Source: Shewanella schlegeliana
Lineage (GTDB): Bacteria; Pseudomonadota; Gammaproteobacteria; Enterobacterales; Shewanellaceae
Assembly: GCF_016765635.1 (NCBI RefSeq)
Contig: NZ_JAESVD010000010.1
Coordinates: forward strand, 62,001-126,000
Direction of reading: 5' to 3'
DNA length: 64,000 nt
How positions within the stretch are numbered: the first letter of the stretch is position 1; each line of letters opens with the position of its first letter. Made by a program: the position numbers and the translations under genes. Of the stretch, positions 52,705 to 62,784 are shown one piece after another. The notes below the pieces were generated by a model. That model was not told the DNA's origin. It was given only the letters and a program-made list of their open reading frames with translations, and made no database searches.

Positions 52705-53487
52705 CTAAAAGTTCCAGCTTAGGTGCAGGCCGGCAAAGGTTTCATCCAGGCTACCGGTGATGCCATCATTACGTGCCTCTAGCTTGATATCTTCTTGAGC
52801 GATAGTGTGACTAATGTGGCCAGATACGACAAAGTTATTAGGTAATAGGTACTCGGCTTCTACACCAAACTGAAAGTGGTTAGGGCCATCATGATCTTCG
52901 GTGACATACTGAAAATCAAAACCTTGGGTAACATACGGGCTAACGCTTAAGCCTTCGGTCAGCTCCCAGTTACTGTGTAGGCTGACTTCTACGAAGTAAC
53001 CAGCCGCTTCGGTGGAGTAAGTATAGCTAACAGATGGTACTAACCAGTCTACCGCTGTGTATTCGAGTGAGCTGAATAGCTCATTGTCATGAGCACGCTC
53101 ATCGCCATAAAATTCTAGGCGCTGATAGCCTAGGCTACCACTTAAGTTTTCACTAAGCTCGAAGCCATACTCAATACCAAAATTCCACTCGGTATAGTGC
53201 TGGCTATCACCGCGCCCCACGGTGGCATAAACCGTCAGATTGTCTTTTTGTACTGCGGCGGTAGCCCAATAGATGCCGCCTTTGTCTAAGTTGTTGCGGC
53301 CTTCTGAGATGTATTTCGAGTCCCAGCCAAGATCGATAAGCCCTTGAACTTGTCCGCTATCGTCTAAAGGTAGCTGCTCAATGATCTTAGTATTGTGAGA
53401 GTCATCGATATTGGCCGCACCGTCGGCAAAGACTGCTGGGCTGATTGATAGTGTTATTAATGCAGTATATAAACTGGTTTTTTTCAT
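52705..53487 (-). CDS. Outer-membrane beta-barrel protein (TorF-like putative porin)
   Basis: The 260-residue protein has a signal peptide cleaved after SPAVFA (residue 21). Alternating hydrophobic strands follow through most of the length, with a C-terminal phenylalanine (LHLSWNF), the outer-membrane insertion signal. The segment GLIDLGWDSKYISEGRNNLD is typical of the TorF/Gcw_chp group of small barrels. Substrate unknown. It is monocistronic and divergent from prlC across 276 bases. Confidence 0.75.
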   Translation of the reverse strand: MKKTSLYTALITLSISPAVFADGAANIDDSHNTKIIEQLPLDDSGQVQGLIDLGWDSKYISEGRNNLDKGGIYWATAAVQKDNLTVYATVGRGDSQHYTEWNFGIEYGFELSENLSGSLGYQRLEFYGDERAHDNELFSSLEYTAVDWLVPSVSYTYSTEAAGYFVEVSLHSNWELTEGLSVSPYVTQGFDFQYVTEDHDGPNHFQFGVEAEYLLPNNFVVSGHISHTIAQEDIKLEARNDGITGSLDETFAGLHLSWNF

Positions 53488-53763
53488 TGTTAGACTCGAA
53501 ATATTGGCGAAAGAAAGTGACCCTTGGCATAGTAGTTTTTAGTTGTAGAATGTAAATGATAATGGGTCGTATTTGCGATGTGGTTTACAGTATCAATATT
53601 GTGTAAAGTCTGCATGGGCAAAATTTGATCTAGATCCTAGAAGATGTGGTTTTTTGTTGTTAGGACGCATTTAGTTTACAAACAATTGTGCTCCATAGAT
53701 TGAATCTTGCCGTATCCGCCCTTATCTCTATAGCTATCAACATAGAATGTTAAGGAATCATCG

Positions 53764-55803
53764 ATGAGCAATCCTTTGTTAAACAGCAACAAGCTTCCCC
53801 CTTTTTCAAGTATTCAACCTGAACATATTCAGCCTGCTGTTGAGCAAGGTATCGCCAATTGTCGCCAAAAAATCGAAGAGGTGCTTAAGCACCAAGGTGA
53901 GTTCACATGGGATAACCTTGTGGCACCGCTAGAGGAGATGGACGATCAGTTAGGTAAGATCTGGTCACCTATTTCACATATGAATTCGGTTGTTAGCAGC
54001 GAAGAGTGGCGCAAGGCTCATGATGCTTGCTTACCTCTATTATCTGAATACGGCACCTTTGTCGGTCAGCATCAGGGCTTGTATGAAGCTTATAAGTCGC
54101 TGGCGGAGTCGCCTGAGTTTGCTCACTATTCACAAGCACAGAAGAAGTTGATTGAGAACAGCCTACGTGACTTCGAGCTATCGGGCATTGGCCTAAGCGA
54201 TAGCGACAAGCTGCGTTATGGTGAATTGGTTAAGCGTATGTCGGAGTTAACCAGTAGCTTCTCGAACCAGTTACTCGATGCCACACAAGCTTGGACTAAG
54301 CTGATCACCGATGAAGCCGAGCTAAAAGGTCTGCCTGAGTCTGCCATTGCAGCCGCGAAAGCGATGGCCGAGGCTAAAGAGCTTGATGGCTGGTTGTTTA
54401 CCCTAGACTTTCCATCATACCTGCCAGTAATGATGTACAGCGAAAATCGTCAGCTACGTGAAGAGTGCTACCGCGCCTTTGTGACGCGAGCATCGGACCA
54501 AGGCCCGAATGCCGGAGAGTTCGATAATGGTCCTTTGATGGATGAAATCATCGCATTGCGCCATGAGGTTGCCAACCTGTTAGGCTTTGATAGCTTTGCA
54601 CATAAATCACTCGCGACTAAGATGGCAGAGTCTCCGGCACAAGTGCTGGATTTCTTAACTGAACTGGCTGCTCGCTCTAAGTCTCAAGGTGAAACAGAGC
54701 TGGCTGAGTTAACTGAATTTGCTGAAAAAGAGTGTGGTGTGACAGAGCTTGAGCCTTGGGATCTAAGCTTCTACGCTGAAAAACTCAAGCATCATAGATA
54801 CGAGATCTCCCAAGAGTTACTGCGTCCATACTTCCCTGAAAATAAAGTGCTATCGGGTCTGTTCTATACTGTATCGCGCCTATTTGGCCTAAAGGTAGAA
54901 GAGCAAAAAGAGTTCGACAGTTATCATAAAGATGTGCGCTTCTTCCATATTACCGACAGTAACAATGAGCATCGCGGCAGTTTTTATCTCGATCTCTATG
55001 CCCGTGAAGGTAAGCGTGGCGGTGCATGGATGGACGATTGTCGTGCGCGTCGCATGACAGAAAATGGCTTACAAGATCCTGTGGCCTATCTAACTTGTAA
55101 CTTCAATGCACCAGTGGCGGGTAAACCTGCACTGTTTACCCATGAAGAGGTGACAACCCTGTTCCACGAGTTTGGCCATGGTATTCACCATATGCTAACT
55201 AAAATCGATGTGGGTGGAGTATCGGGTATTAGCGGTGTGCCTTGGGATGCGGTGGAGCTACCGAGTCAGTTTATGGAGAACTGGTGCTATGAGGAGGAGG
55301 CGTTAGCCGAGATCTCAGGCCATTACGAAACGGGTGAACCATTACCTAAAGCAATGTTAGACAAGATGTTAGCGGCGAAAAACTTCCAGTCAGGCATGAT
55401 GATGTTGCGTCAGCTTGAATTCTCGTTGTTTGATTTCAAGTTACATCTAGAGTTTGATCCAGCTAAAGGTGCCGAGATCCAGCAAAAGCTCGATGAAGTA
55501 CGTGAGCAAGTTGCAGTGATTAAGGCGGCAGAGTTCAACCGTTTCCAACATAGCTTTGCTCATATCTTTGCGGGTGGCTATGCGGCGGGTTATTACAGCT
55601 ATAAGTGGGCCGAAGTGCTCTCTGCCGATGCATTTTCACTGTTTGAAGAGCAGGGGATCTTTAATGCGGAAACGGGCCAACGCTTCCTTGAAAACATCCT
55701 AGAGATGGGCGGTAGTGAAGAGCCGATGGAGCTGTTTAAGCGTTTTCGTGGTCGTGAGCCGCAGACCGATGCGTTATTAAGACACAGTGGAATTAATGGC
55801 TAA
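53764..55803 (+). CDS. prlC: Oligopeptidase A
   Basis: The 679-residue cytoplasmic M3 zinc metallopeptidase shows HEFGHGIHH (H468, E469, H472) with the downstream glutamate in the SQFMENWCYEEEAL region. Length and N-terminus (SNPLLNSNKLPPFSSIQPEH) match PrlC. It degrades short peptides, including cleaved signal peptides. A TAAGGAAT site precedes ATG 53764, and a strong terminator follows the stop. Confidence 0.96.
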   Translation: MSNPLLNSNKLPPFSSIQPEHIQPAVEQGIANCRQKIEEVLKHQGEFTWDNLVAPLEEMDDQLGKIWSPISHMNSVVSSEEWRKAHDACLPLLSEYGTFVGQHQGLYEAYKSLAESPEFAHYSQAQKKLIENSLRDFELSGIGLSDSDKLRYGELVKRMSELTSSFSNQLLDATQAWTKLITDEAELKGLPESAIAAAKAMAEAKELDGWLFTLDFPSYLPVMMYSENRQLREECYRAFVTRASDQGPNAGEFDNGPLMDEIIALRHEVANLLGFDSFAHKSLATKMAESPAQVLDFLTELAARSKSQGETELAELTEFAEKECGVTELEPWDLSFYAEKLKHHRYEISQELLRPYFPENKVLSGLFYTVSRLFGLKVEEQKEFDSYHKDVRFFHITDSNNEHRGSFYLDLYAREGKRGGAWMDDCRARRMTENGLQDPVAYLTCNFNAPVAGKPALFTHEEVTTLFHEFGHGIHHMLTKIDVGGVSGISGVPWDAVELPSQFMENWCYEEEALAEISGHYETGEPLPKAMLDKMLAAKNFQSGMMMLRQLEFSLFDFKLHLEFDPAKGAEIQQKLDEVREQVAVIKAAEFNRFQHSFAHIFAGGYAAGYYSYKWAEVLSADAFSLFEEQGIFNAETGQRFLENILEMGGSEEPMELFKRFRGREPQTDALLRHSGING

Positions 55804-55824
55804 AATTAGCTTTTAAAATCTATC

Positions 55825-55849
55825 AAAAGGCGCTTCAGGCGCCTTTTTT
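55825..55849 (+). terminator. Rho-independent terminator after prlC
   Basis: AAAAGGCGC (55825-55833) pairs with GCGCCTTTT (55839-55847) around TTCAG, with T continuing. Confidence 0.9.
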
Positions 55850-55934
55850 AATTGCTCTCGCACACGCTTGTTATCAGGTATGACCTCTGCTAGCCTTGCG
55901 CTTCATATTTATTAGGATGCAAGCAGAGTCATCA

Positions 55935-56507
55935 ATGAATCTCTATTTTAGGCTTATTTGGTTATTTCTTTGGCGTAATCGTCATTGCAACAAGATCGAC
56001 TTCTTAGATACCAGCCGCTTGGCGTATCGCGCACTGCCGACAGATTGTGATATTAACTTTCATCTGACCAATTCTCGTTACCCCGCGTTTATGGATCTCG
56101 CTCGTACTTATATGATGGCTGAGATGGGCTTCTTGAAGCGATTCCTAAAGTTAGGCTGGATGCCTATCGTCAATGCGGCAGAGTTTACCTATATCCGCGA
56201 CATCAAGCCGTTTGCCAAGTTTGAAATTGAAACCAAATTGGTGGGCTGGGATGAAAAGTATTTCTATATTGAACAGCGCTTTGTCAGCGCCCGCGGCTTG
56301 CACTGTATCGCGCATGTGCGTGGGGTGTTTGTCTGCAAAGGCAAGCAGGTGGCTATTGCGACTATGCTCGCTGAAGTTGGTTTTAATGAACCTGCCCCGC
56401 AATTGCCGCCAGAGGTGATAAAATGGAAGAGCTTCCTGCTGCTTAAGAAAGAGTGCAATCTGCCTAGCCCTACGGGTGAGCCGATGGAGTTTAGAGCGGC
56501 GAGCTAA
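55935..56507 (+). CDS. Thioesterase-like (hot-dog fold) protein
   Basis: The 190-residue protein matches the 4-hydroxybenzoyl-CoA thioesterase-like group (THEM6-type): LPTDCDINFHLTNSRYPAFM at about 38-57, with an aspartate in the DINFH position that aligns with the usual active-site Asp. YIRDIKPFAKFEIETKLVGW and an RGVFVCKG strand follow. The hydrophobic N-terminus (YFRLIWLFLW) may anchor it in the membrane. ATG 55935 with GCAGAG six bases upstream is preferred over upstream in-frame starts (55896 TTG, 55917 ATG). Its stop overlaps the convergent GST gene by four bases. Confidence 0.75.
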   Translation: MNLYFRLIWLFLWRNRHCNKIDFLDTSRLAYRALPTDCDINFHLTNSRYPAFMDLARTYMMAEMGFLKRFLKLGWMPIVNAAEFTYIRDIKPFAKFEIETKLVGWDEKYFYIEQRFVSARGLHCIAHVRGVFVCKGKQVAIATMLAEVGFNEPAPQLPPEVIKWKSFLLLKKECNLPSPTGEPMEFRAAS

Positions 56508-57151
56508 GTATGCGCGCGCTGCTCAGTTTGGCCAATACTGGCTAGAGTGAGCTCTATCTCCTCTAGCATTTGGCTCACCGACCCGCGTAATTTGGCCTGG
56601 ATCCAGTAGCGGCCTATGTGTTCGTAATCTAATAGCTGCAATCGACTTTCCAGTGCTTTAAGGCAGGGAATGAATGCACAATCGGCGAGCGAAAAGCTTT
56701 CGCCACAAACCCAGTGATTATTGGCTAGGCGGCGATCAAAATGGTCTAAGCTGGCTAGCATTGTCCTTTCTAACCGTTTGGTGTGGATCTGATTGCTGCT
56801 GGTATTGATCGCTTCCAGCCAAGCGTCTATCTCTCTATCTAGTTGATGGTCGCTTAACCTATCATAGAGCCTGACATATAAGGCTTGAGTCTTGTCTATC
56901 GGGATAAGTTGAGTACCAGAGCTGATATAGTTATCTATATATTCAATAATAATGCTCGCGTCGTTAAAGAACTCTTTTGAACGTACGTGTAACAGTGGAA
57001 GCTTGGCTTCAGCATTAAGCTGTTGAAAACTGCGCCTGCTAAAAGCATCGCCAAGGTCGATGATATGCGGGCTGAAGCTTGCCTGTTTTTCGTAAAGAGC
57101 AATCAGTGTTTTTTGTGACTGGCGTGCCAGCGGATGGTAATACAGATCCAT
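56504..57151 (-). CDS. Glutathione S-transferase family protein
   Basis: The 215-residue protein has a thioredoxin-like N-terminal domain (DLYYHPLARQSQKTLIALYE, KLPLLHV, and NDASIIIEYID in place of the usual ES motif) and an all-helical C-terminal domain (FSLADCAFIPCLKALE). It is a typical cytosolic GST in size. The glutathione-site residue near the N-terminus is unclear (Tyr/Ser both present). Substrate unknown. Confidence 0.82.
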   Translation of the reverse strand: MDLYYHPLARQSQKTLIALYEKQASFSPHIIDLGDAFSRRSFQQLNAEAKLPLLHVRSKEFFNDASIIIEYIDNYISSGTQLIPIDKTQALYVRLYDRLSDHQLDREIDAWLEAINTSSNQIHTKRLERTMLASLDHFDRRLANNHWVCGESFSLADCAFIPCLKALESRLQLLDYEHIGRYWIQAKLRGSVSQMLEEIELTLASIGQTEQRAHT

Positions 57152-57346
57152 AGCCGAAGTGGGTTCGTTATTTATAAGGGTTACTATTAACTCTAGTCGC
57201 TAACTGTTGGACTCTCAATGTTGCTGACAAGAGGTTTAACTGACTGGATACCGACATTGATAATTAAAGAGATGCCACTTCAAATGGTTAGTCATATAAG
57301 GTAAAGCTTGATTACTCGGGTTTAATTTTTAGTAACGAGGGAGAGT

Positions 57347-58036
57347 ATGAGTCAAATTGAAAAGTTTTCGGCTATCTACGCCAGAGCATCGCAGCGAAAA
57401 GGTGGTGATGCCAGTCTCGAAAGTTTGTTACCGACAGGCCTTAGCAATAAAGAGCTAATGCAATTTAGCGATGCACAGCTTTTGTCTGAGATCAGCAAAA
57501 AGGTGTTTCAAAGTGGCTTCGTATGGCGGATTGTCGAGGCTAAATGGCTGGAATATGAGAAAGCCTTCTTTGGCTTTGAGCCGTTTAAAGTACTGATGTT
57601 GTCACCGGAGCAATTACAAGACCGCGCAAGCGATCCTAAGCTTATTCGTCACCTCAAAAAAACCATGGCGATCTATGACAATGCCCATATGGTTAACGAT
57701 CTAGCGAGAGAACACGGTAGTTTCGCCAAGTTTATTGCTGAGTGGCCGAGTGAAGATATTACTGGGCTCTGGGCCGAACTTAAACGTAAAGGTACACGAC
57801 TCGGTGGTAACACTGGCCCTTACTTTCTACGTTCTATGGGCAAGGATACCTTTCTATTAACGACTGATGTTCAAGGATATTTTAAGAGTCACGGCCTTGT
57901 GGATTATGGCTTTAGCTCTAAGGCAGGTTTGCAACAAGTACAGAGTGTGTTTAATCACTGGCAACAGGAGTCTGGGCGTAGCCTTGCCGATATCAGCAGG
58001 GTGTTGGCCTGTAGTGTGGGCGACAATCGTGTTTAA
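57347..58036 (+). CDS. tag: DNA-3-methyladenine glycosylase I family protein
   Basis: The 229-residue protein resembles Tag in KKVFQSGFVWRIVEAKWLEY (about 48-67), RHLKKTMAIYDNAHMVNDL and the C-terminal RLGGNTGPYFLRSMGKDTF. It is somewhat longer than E. coli Tag (187) and lacks the usual zinc-binding N-terminal Cys/His, so it belongs to a diverged branch. The role would be excision of alkylated adenine from DNA. ATG 57347 has GAGGGAG-type sequence upstream. Confidence 0.72.
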   Translation: MSQIEKFSAIYARASQRKGGDASLESLLPTGLSNKELMQFSDAQLLSEISKKVFQSGFVWRIVEAKWLEYEKAFFGFEPFKVLMLSPEQLQDRASDPKLIRHLKKTMAIYDNAHMVNDLAREHGSFAKFIAEWPSEDITGLWAELKRKGTRLGGNTGPYFLRSMGKDTFLLTTDVQGYFKSHGLVDYGFSSKAGLQQVQSVFNHWQQESGRSLADISRVLACSVGDNRV

Positions 58037-58393
58037 ACTAAAAGCTGTATTTTTGAGGTAAGTTAATCGACATAAAAACCTTTTAAATTAACGAGTAATA
58101 CTAGAATAATGTTAATGCTTCACTTGTTAGTTATACGTGTTTGAACGCTGAGTTAACAAGCCACGTTAATGCGCCCATCTATTAACAACTATTAAACATA
58201 TGCGGCTGATTTCATGCAAAAATTTTCATTACCTTACAATTTAAACTAGGAGTTTTCCTTGTTGACTCATGGACATTGTGAGATAAAGGTGCGTTAAATA
58301 TTCGACAAAAAATTATGCTTCCAAAGGTGGGTTTGACGGCACTTTCTGCTTTCAAAAAGATTACCGAGTAGATGGCTTTTATTAGGAGTTCTC
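58037..58393. other. Upstream region of the RND efflux operon
   Basis: This 357-base AT-rich stretch holds no gene I can support. An AGGAG at about 58249 precedes only a 12-codon frame. No TetR-type regulator is adjacent and no convincing operator palindrome was found. Confidence 0.4.
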
Positions 58394-59545
58394 ATGCGGC
58401 AAATAGTGAAAATTGCCTCTGTTTTAAGTGTGGCGTTATGGATAACTGGCTGTGAGCAAAAAACTGAAGGGACTGGCAAGGCCGCAGGTCCACAAAGTGT
58501 GCCAGTAAGCGTCATTAAAGTGACCACTCAACCTCAGGAGATCACCTTAGAGTTGCCAGGTCGCAGCCGTGCGTATTTAGAGGCTGAAGTTCGTCCGCAG
58601 GTTGGTGGAATTATACTCGCTCGTAGCTTTAACGAGGGTGGAGTCGTCCAAAAAGGTCAGTCACTGTATCAAATTGATGCGTCACAGTATGAAGCTGCAT
58701 TAGTGAGTGCGAAGGCTGAGTTACAGCGCGCGCAAGCCGCCTTAACATCGACTAAGGCTACGGCAGAGCGTTTCAGCTCATTGATTAAAAGCAAATCAAT
58801 TAGTCAGCAAGACTTCGATACTGCTGAAGCTAACTATCTGGAAGCTAAAGCCAGTGTTGCTGTCGCAAAAGCGGCAATTAACACTGCTGAAATCAACTTA
58901 GCATACACTAAAGTTGAAGCGCCGATTGCTGGACGTATTGGTAAATCTAATGTGACAGCGGGTGCCCTAGTCGGTGCTGGTCAAGCACAGGCATTAGCCA
59001 ATATCTCACAGCTGGATCCAATTAATGTCGATATCGTGCAATCGAGCACTCAAATGCTGCGTCTGAAACAGCGTATCGCCAGTGGTCAGTTGTTGCACGA
59101 TGATACTGCTCCTGTAGCCCTATTCTTGGAAGATGGCACTCCTTATAGTCATAAAGGTAAGCTGCAGTTTGCTGAAGTCACTGTAGATGAAAACACGGGT
59201 GCCGTGGTACTACGTGCTGAGTTCCCTAATCCAGATGGTCTGTTACTGCCGGGTATGTTTGTTCGCACAGTACTGACTGTCGGAACCGACCCTAAGGCGA
59301 TTTTGGTACCGCAAAAAGCCGTAACCCGTAACCCTAAAGGGCAGGGTATTGCTATGGTGGTCAATGCTGAGAACAAGGTTGAGTCGCGTATTGTAACGAC
59401 TGCCGAAGTGATTGATAACCAATGGCTGGTCACCAAAGGCTTAGAAGCTGGCGACCAACTGATTGTTGAGGGGTTACAGAAAATACGTCCAGGTGCGCCA
59501 GTTGCACCTCAGTTAATTTCTGAAGCGAAAGCTCAAGCGGAATAA
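58394..59545 (+). CDS. RND efflux periplasmic adaptor lipoprotein (AcrA/MexA family)
   Basis: The 383-residue protein has a lipoprotein signal with lipobox ITGC (C20), a barrel-sandwich/lipoyl domain split around an alpha-helical hairpin (about 95-165, AELQRAQAALTSTKATAERF) and the beta-barrel domain (VDIVQSSTQMLRLKQ). It bridges the inner-membrane pump and an outer-membrane TolC channel. The pump gene follows 12 bases later. No TolC gene is adjacent. Substrates are probably drugs or lipophilic compounds, as in AcrAB homologues. Confidence 0.92.
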   Translation: MRQIVKIASVLSVALWITGCEQKTEGTGKAAGPQSVPVSVIKVTTQPQEITLELPGRSRAYLEAEVRPQVGGIILARSFNEGGVVQKGQSLYQIDASQYEAALVSAKAELQRAQAALTSTKATAERFSSLIKSKSISQQDFDTAEANYLEAKASVAVAKAAINTAEINLAYTKVEAPIAGRIGKSNVTAGALVGAGQAQALANISQLDPINVDIVQSSTQMLRLKQRIASGQLLHDDTAPVALFLEDGTPYSHKGKLQFAEVTVDENTGAVVLRAEFPNPDGLLLPGMFVRTVLTVGTDPKAILVPQKAVTRNPKGQGIAMVVNAENKVESRIVTTAEVIDNQWLVTKGLEAGDQLIVEGLQKIRPGAPVAPQLISEAKAQAE

Positions 59546-59557
59546 TAGGGCAGGTTT

Positions 59558-62500
59558 ATGGCACGTTATTTTATCGATCGCCCCATTTTTGCTTGGGTGA
59601 TCGCCATTATTATTATGCTGGCGGGACTGATGGCCATTAAGGGCCTTCCCGTATCTCAGTATCCCAGTATTGCGCCGCCAACGGTGGCCATTACCGCTAA
59701 CTATCCAGGTGCTTCTGCCAAAACGGTAGAAGATACAGTGACTCAGGTGATTGAGCAGCGTATGACAGGTCTTGACCATCTGCGCTATATCAAATCAACG
59801 AGTGACAGCTTTGGTAATGCGGAAATCACCTTAACCTTTAACGCTGAAGCCGATGGTGACATCGCTCAGGTACAGGTGCAGAACAAGCTGCAGCTAGCGA
59901 TGCCTTTGTTGCCACAAGAAGTACAGGCGCAAGGTGTGAGCGTAGCGAAAACCAGTGCCGGTTTCTTAATGGTATTGGGCTTTGTTTCTGAAGATGGCAG
60001 CATGGATAAGTCGGATATCTCCGACTACGTGGCAGCCAATATTCAAGACCCGATGAGCCGTGTTGCTGGTGTGGGTGATATTCAGCTGTTTGGTGCCCAG
60101 TATGCGATGCGTATCTGGTTAGATCCAATGAAGCTGAAACAATACTCGCTGACGAGTGCCGATGTGGTGATGGCGATTCGTGAGCAAAATGCGCAAGTTT
60201 CAGCTGGTCAGTTAGGTGGTTCACCTTCTGTGAAAGGCCAAGAGCTTAACGCCACTATTTCTGCTCAGAGCCGTCTACAAACACCTGAAGAGTTTGAGCA
60301 GATCGTACTGAAATCTGACGTGAGTGGCGCCAAGGTATTCCTTAGTGATGTTGCGCAGGTGGAAGTCGGCGCAGAAAACTACATGGTGAACTCTTTCTAC
60401 AATGGTAAGCCTGCATCTGGTATGGCGATTCAGTTAGCAGCTGGTGCTAACGCACTGGATACCGCTGCCGCTGTTATGGCTCAAATTGACGAGATGAAGC
60501 CATTCTTCCCACAAGGATTGGATGTCGTTCTACCATTCGATACGACACCATTCGTGAGCAAGTCTATCGAAGGCGTGGTGATGACGCTGCTAGAAGCTGT
60601 AGTCTTGGTATTTTTTATCATGTACCTGTTTCTACAAAACTTCCGCGCAACACTAATCCCTATGATTGCGGTACCTGTTGTATTGCTAGGTACGTTCGGT
60701 ATCTTGGCGGTAACTGGCTTCTCGATCAATACTTTGACCATGTTCGCCATGGTACTGGCCATCGGTCTACTGGTGGATGACGCCATCGTTGTTGTAGAGA
60801 ACGTTGAGCGGGTTATGTCTGAGGAGGGTTGTAGCCCACTGGAAGCGACTCGTAAGTCGATGGATCAAATCACTGGTGCCTTGGTGGGTATTGGTTTGAC
60901 CCTGTCAGCGGTATTTGTGCCTATGGCATTTATGTCAGGCTCTACTGGTGTTATTTATCGCCAGTTCTCTATCACTATCGTGTCAGCTATGGCGCTGTCG
61001 GTATTGGTAGCGGTGGTTCTGACGCCTGCACTATGTGCGACTATGCTCAAACCTGTGAAAAAAGGTCATGCGCATACCGACAAAGGTTTCTTTGGTTGGT
61101 TTAACCGTACATTTGATAGCTTGACCGCACGCTATGAGTCGAGCGTAGCCACAATTATCAAGCGTACTGGCCGTGTGTTTGTTATTTATTTGGCACTCGT
61201 GGTTGCAACCGCTTGGGTATTCTTACGCTTACCGACGGCATTTTTACCAGATGAAGATCAGGGTGTTATTTTTACTCAGGTAATGCTACCAGCTAACTCG
61301 ACCCAAGAAAGCACTATGAAAGTCATGGATAAAGTGACTGACTATCTGCTGGAATCTGAAAAGGAAAACGTCCAATCTGTATTTGCGGTTTCTGGCTTCA
61401 GTTTCGCTGGTATGGGTCAGAACATGGGTATCGCCTTCATTGGCTTAAAGCCATGGGATGAGCGTACTAAACCAGGTCAGGATGTGCAGTCGATTGCTAA
61501 CCGCGCTATGGGTTACTTTATGTCGATTAAAGAAGCCTTCGTATTTGCCTTCGTACCGCCAGCGGTATTGGAGTTGGGTACTGCGGGTGGTTTCGACCTG
61601 TTCTTACAAGATAAGAACGGTCAAGGCCATGATGCGCTGATCGCTGCTCGTAACCAGCTGCTGGGGATGGCAGGACAAGACCCTAACTTAGTGGGTGTGC
61701 GTCCTAATGGTCAGGAAGATGCGCCGCAGTACAAGCTAAATGTCGATCATGCCAAGCTACGTGCTTTAGGCCTTAGCATCAATGATGTGAACAGCGTATT
61801 GGCAACGGCTTGGGGTGGTAGTTATGTGAATGACTATATCGACCGTGGTCGCGTTAAAAAGGTATTTGTCCAAGGTGAAGCTGAGTCGCGTATGCAGCCA
61901 GAAGATCTAGACAAGTGGTTTGTGCGCAATAATGAAGGTGAGATGGTGCCTTTCTCCGCTTTCGCAACGGGTTCGTGGGAGTTTGGTGCTCCGCGTCTAG
62001 AGCGTTTTGGTGGTGTGCCAGCGGTAAACATTCAAGGTGCGACAGTGCCTGGATATAGTACCGGTGAAGCCATGGATAGCCTTGAAACTATGGCGGGTAA
62101 GTTACCAGCAGGTTTTGGTATTGCTTGGAATGGTTTGTCTTATGAAGAACGTCTGTCGGGTAACCAGGCACCTATGCTATATGCCTTGTCTATCCTTGTG
62201 GTGTTCCTTGTTCTAGCGGCACTTTACGAGAGCTGGTCAGTACCGTTCTCAGTTATTCTGGTGGTTCCATTAGGGATTATCGGCGCGTTGCTGGCAACCT
62301 ATGGTCGTGGCCTCAATAACGACGTGTTCTTCCAGGTGGGTCTATTGACCACAGTGGGTCTAGCGACTAAGAATGCTATCTTGATTGTAGAGTTCGCTAA
62401 GGAATACTATGAGAAAGGTGCCACTTTGACTGAGGCAACCTTGCATGCGGTACGTGTACGTTTACGTCCAATTCTGATGACCTCACTGGCCTTCGGTTTA

Positions 62501-62716
62501 GGTGTTGTGCCGTTAGCCATTAGTACGGGTGTAGGCTCAGGAGCACAGAACGCAATCGGTACTGGTGTTGTGGGTGGTATGTTAAGTTCTACCTTCCTAG
62601 GTATCTTCTTCGTGCCGCTATTCTTCGTGATTGTTGAGCGTATGTTCAGTAAGCGCGAACGAGATGCAGCGAAAGCCGCTAAGGCAGAAGCTAAAGCAGC
62701 AAAAGCGAATAAGTAA
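59558..62716 (+). CDS. RND multidrug efflux pump (AcrB/MexB family, HAE1)
   Basis: The 1052-residue pump has twelve membrane helices and two large periplasmic loops. The proton-relay residues D407-D408 (LLVDDAIVVVENVER) and K938 (ATKNAILIVEFAKE) are present. N-terminal FIDRPIFAWVIAI and SQYPSIAPPTV are HAE1 hallmarks. The tail is Lys/Ala-rich. It uses the proton gradient to expel drugs through the adaptor encoded upstream and TolC. It ends the operon; a terminator follows at 62744. Confidence 0.95.
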   Translation: MARYFIDRPIFAWVIAIIIMLAGLMAIKGLPVSQYPSIAPPTVAITANYPGASAKTVEDTVTQVIEQRMTGLDHLRYIKSTSDSFGNAEITLTFNAEADGDIAQVQVQNKLQLAMPLLPQEVQAQGVSVAKTSAGFLMVLGFVSEDGSMDKSDISDYVAANIQDPMSRVAGVGDIQLFGAQYAMRIWLDPMKLKQYSLTSADVVMAIREQNAQVSAGQLGGSPSVKGQELNATISAQSRLQTPEEFEQIVLKSDVSGAKVFLSDVAQVEVGAENYMVNSFYNGKPASGMAIQLAAGANALDTAAAVMAQIDEMKPFFPQGLDVVLPFDTTPFVSKSIEGVVMTLLEAVVLVFFIMYLFLQNFRATLIPMIAVPVVLLGTFGILAVTGFSINTLTMFAMVLAIGLLVDDAIVVVENVERVMSEEGCSPLEATRKSMDQITGALVGIGLTLSAVFVPMAFMSGSTGVIYRQFSITIVSAMALSVLVAVVLTPALCATMLKPVKKGHAHTDKGFFGWFNRTFDSLTARYESSVATIIKRTGRVFVIYLALVVATAWVFLRLPTAFLPDEDQGVIFTQVMLPANSTQESTMKVMDKVTDYLLESEKENVQSVFAVSGFSFAGMGQNMGIAFIGLKPWDERTKPGQDVQSIANRAMGYFMSIKEAFVFAFVPPAVLELGTAGGFDLFLQDKNGQGHDALIAARNQLLGMAGQDPNLVGVRPNGQEDAPQYKLNVDHAKLRALGLSINDVNSVLATAWGGSYVNDYIDRGRVKKVFVQGEAESRMQPEDLDKWFVRNNEGEMVPFSAFATGSWEFGAPRLERFGGVPAVNIQGATVPGYSTGEAMDSLETMAGKLPAGFGIAWNGLSYEERLSGNQAPMLYALSILVVFLVLAALYESWSVPFSVILVVPLGIIGALLATYGRGLNNDVFFQVGLLTTVGLATKNAILIVEFAKEYYEKGATLTEATLHAVRVRLRPILMTSLAFGLGVVPLAISTGVGSGAQNAIGTGVVGGMLSSTFLGIFFVPLFFVIVERMFSKRERDAAKAAKAEAKAAKANK

Positions 62717-62743
62717 TCTTGTATCGCTAACGCGCTAAACACT

Positions 62744-62771
62744 AAAAAGCCCAGCAGATGCTGGGCTTTTT
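62744..62771 (+). terminator. Rho-independent terminator after the RND pump gene
   Basis: AAAAAGCCCAGCA (62744-62756) and TGCTGGGCTTTTT (62759-62771) pair perfectly around GA, a 13-bp stem ending in five T. Confidence 0.93.
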
Positions 62772-62784
62772 GTTATTAAAAGAT

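Noticed and set aside
58249..58298. Leader peptide after AGGAG upstream of the RND operon
   Set aside because: Only a 12-codon TTG-initiated frame, with no attenuator structure.
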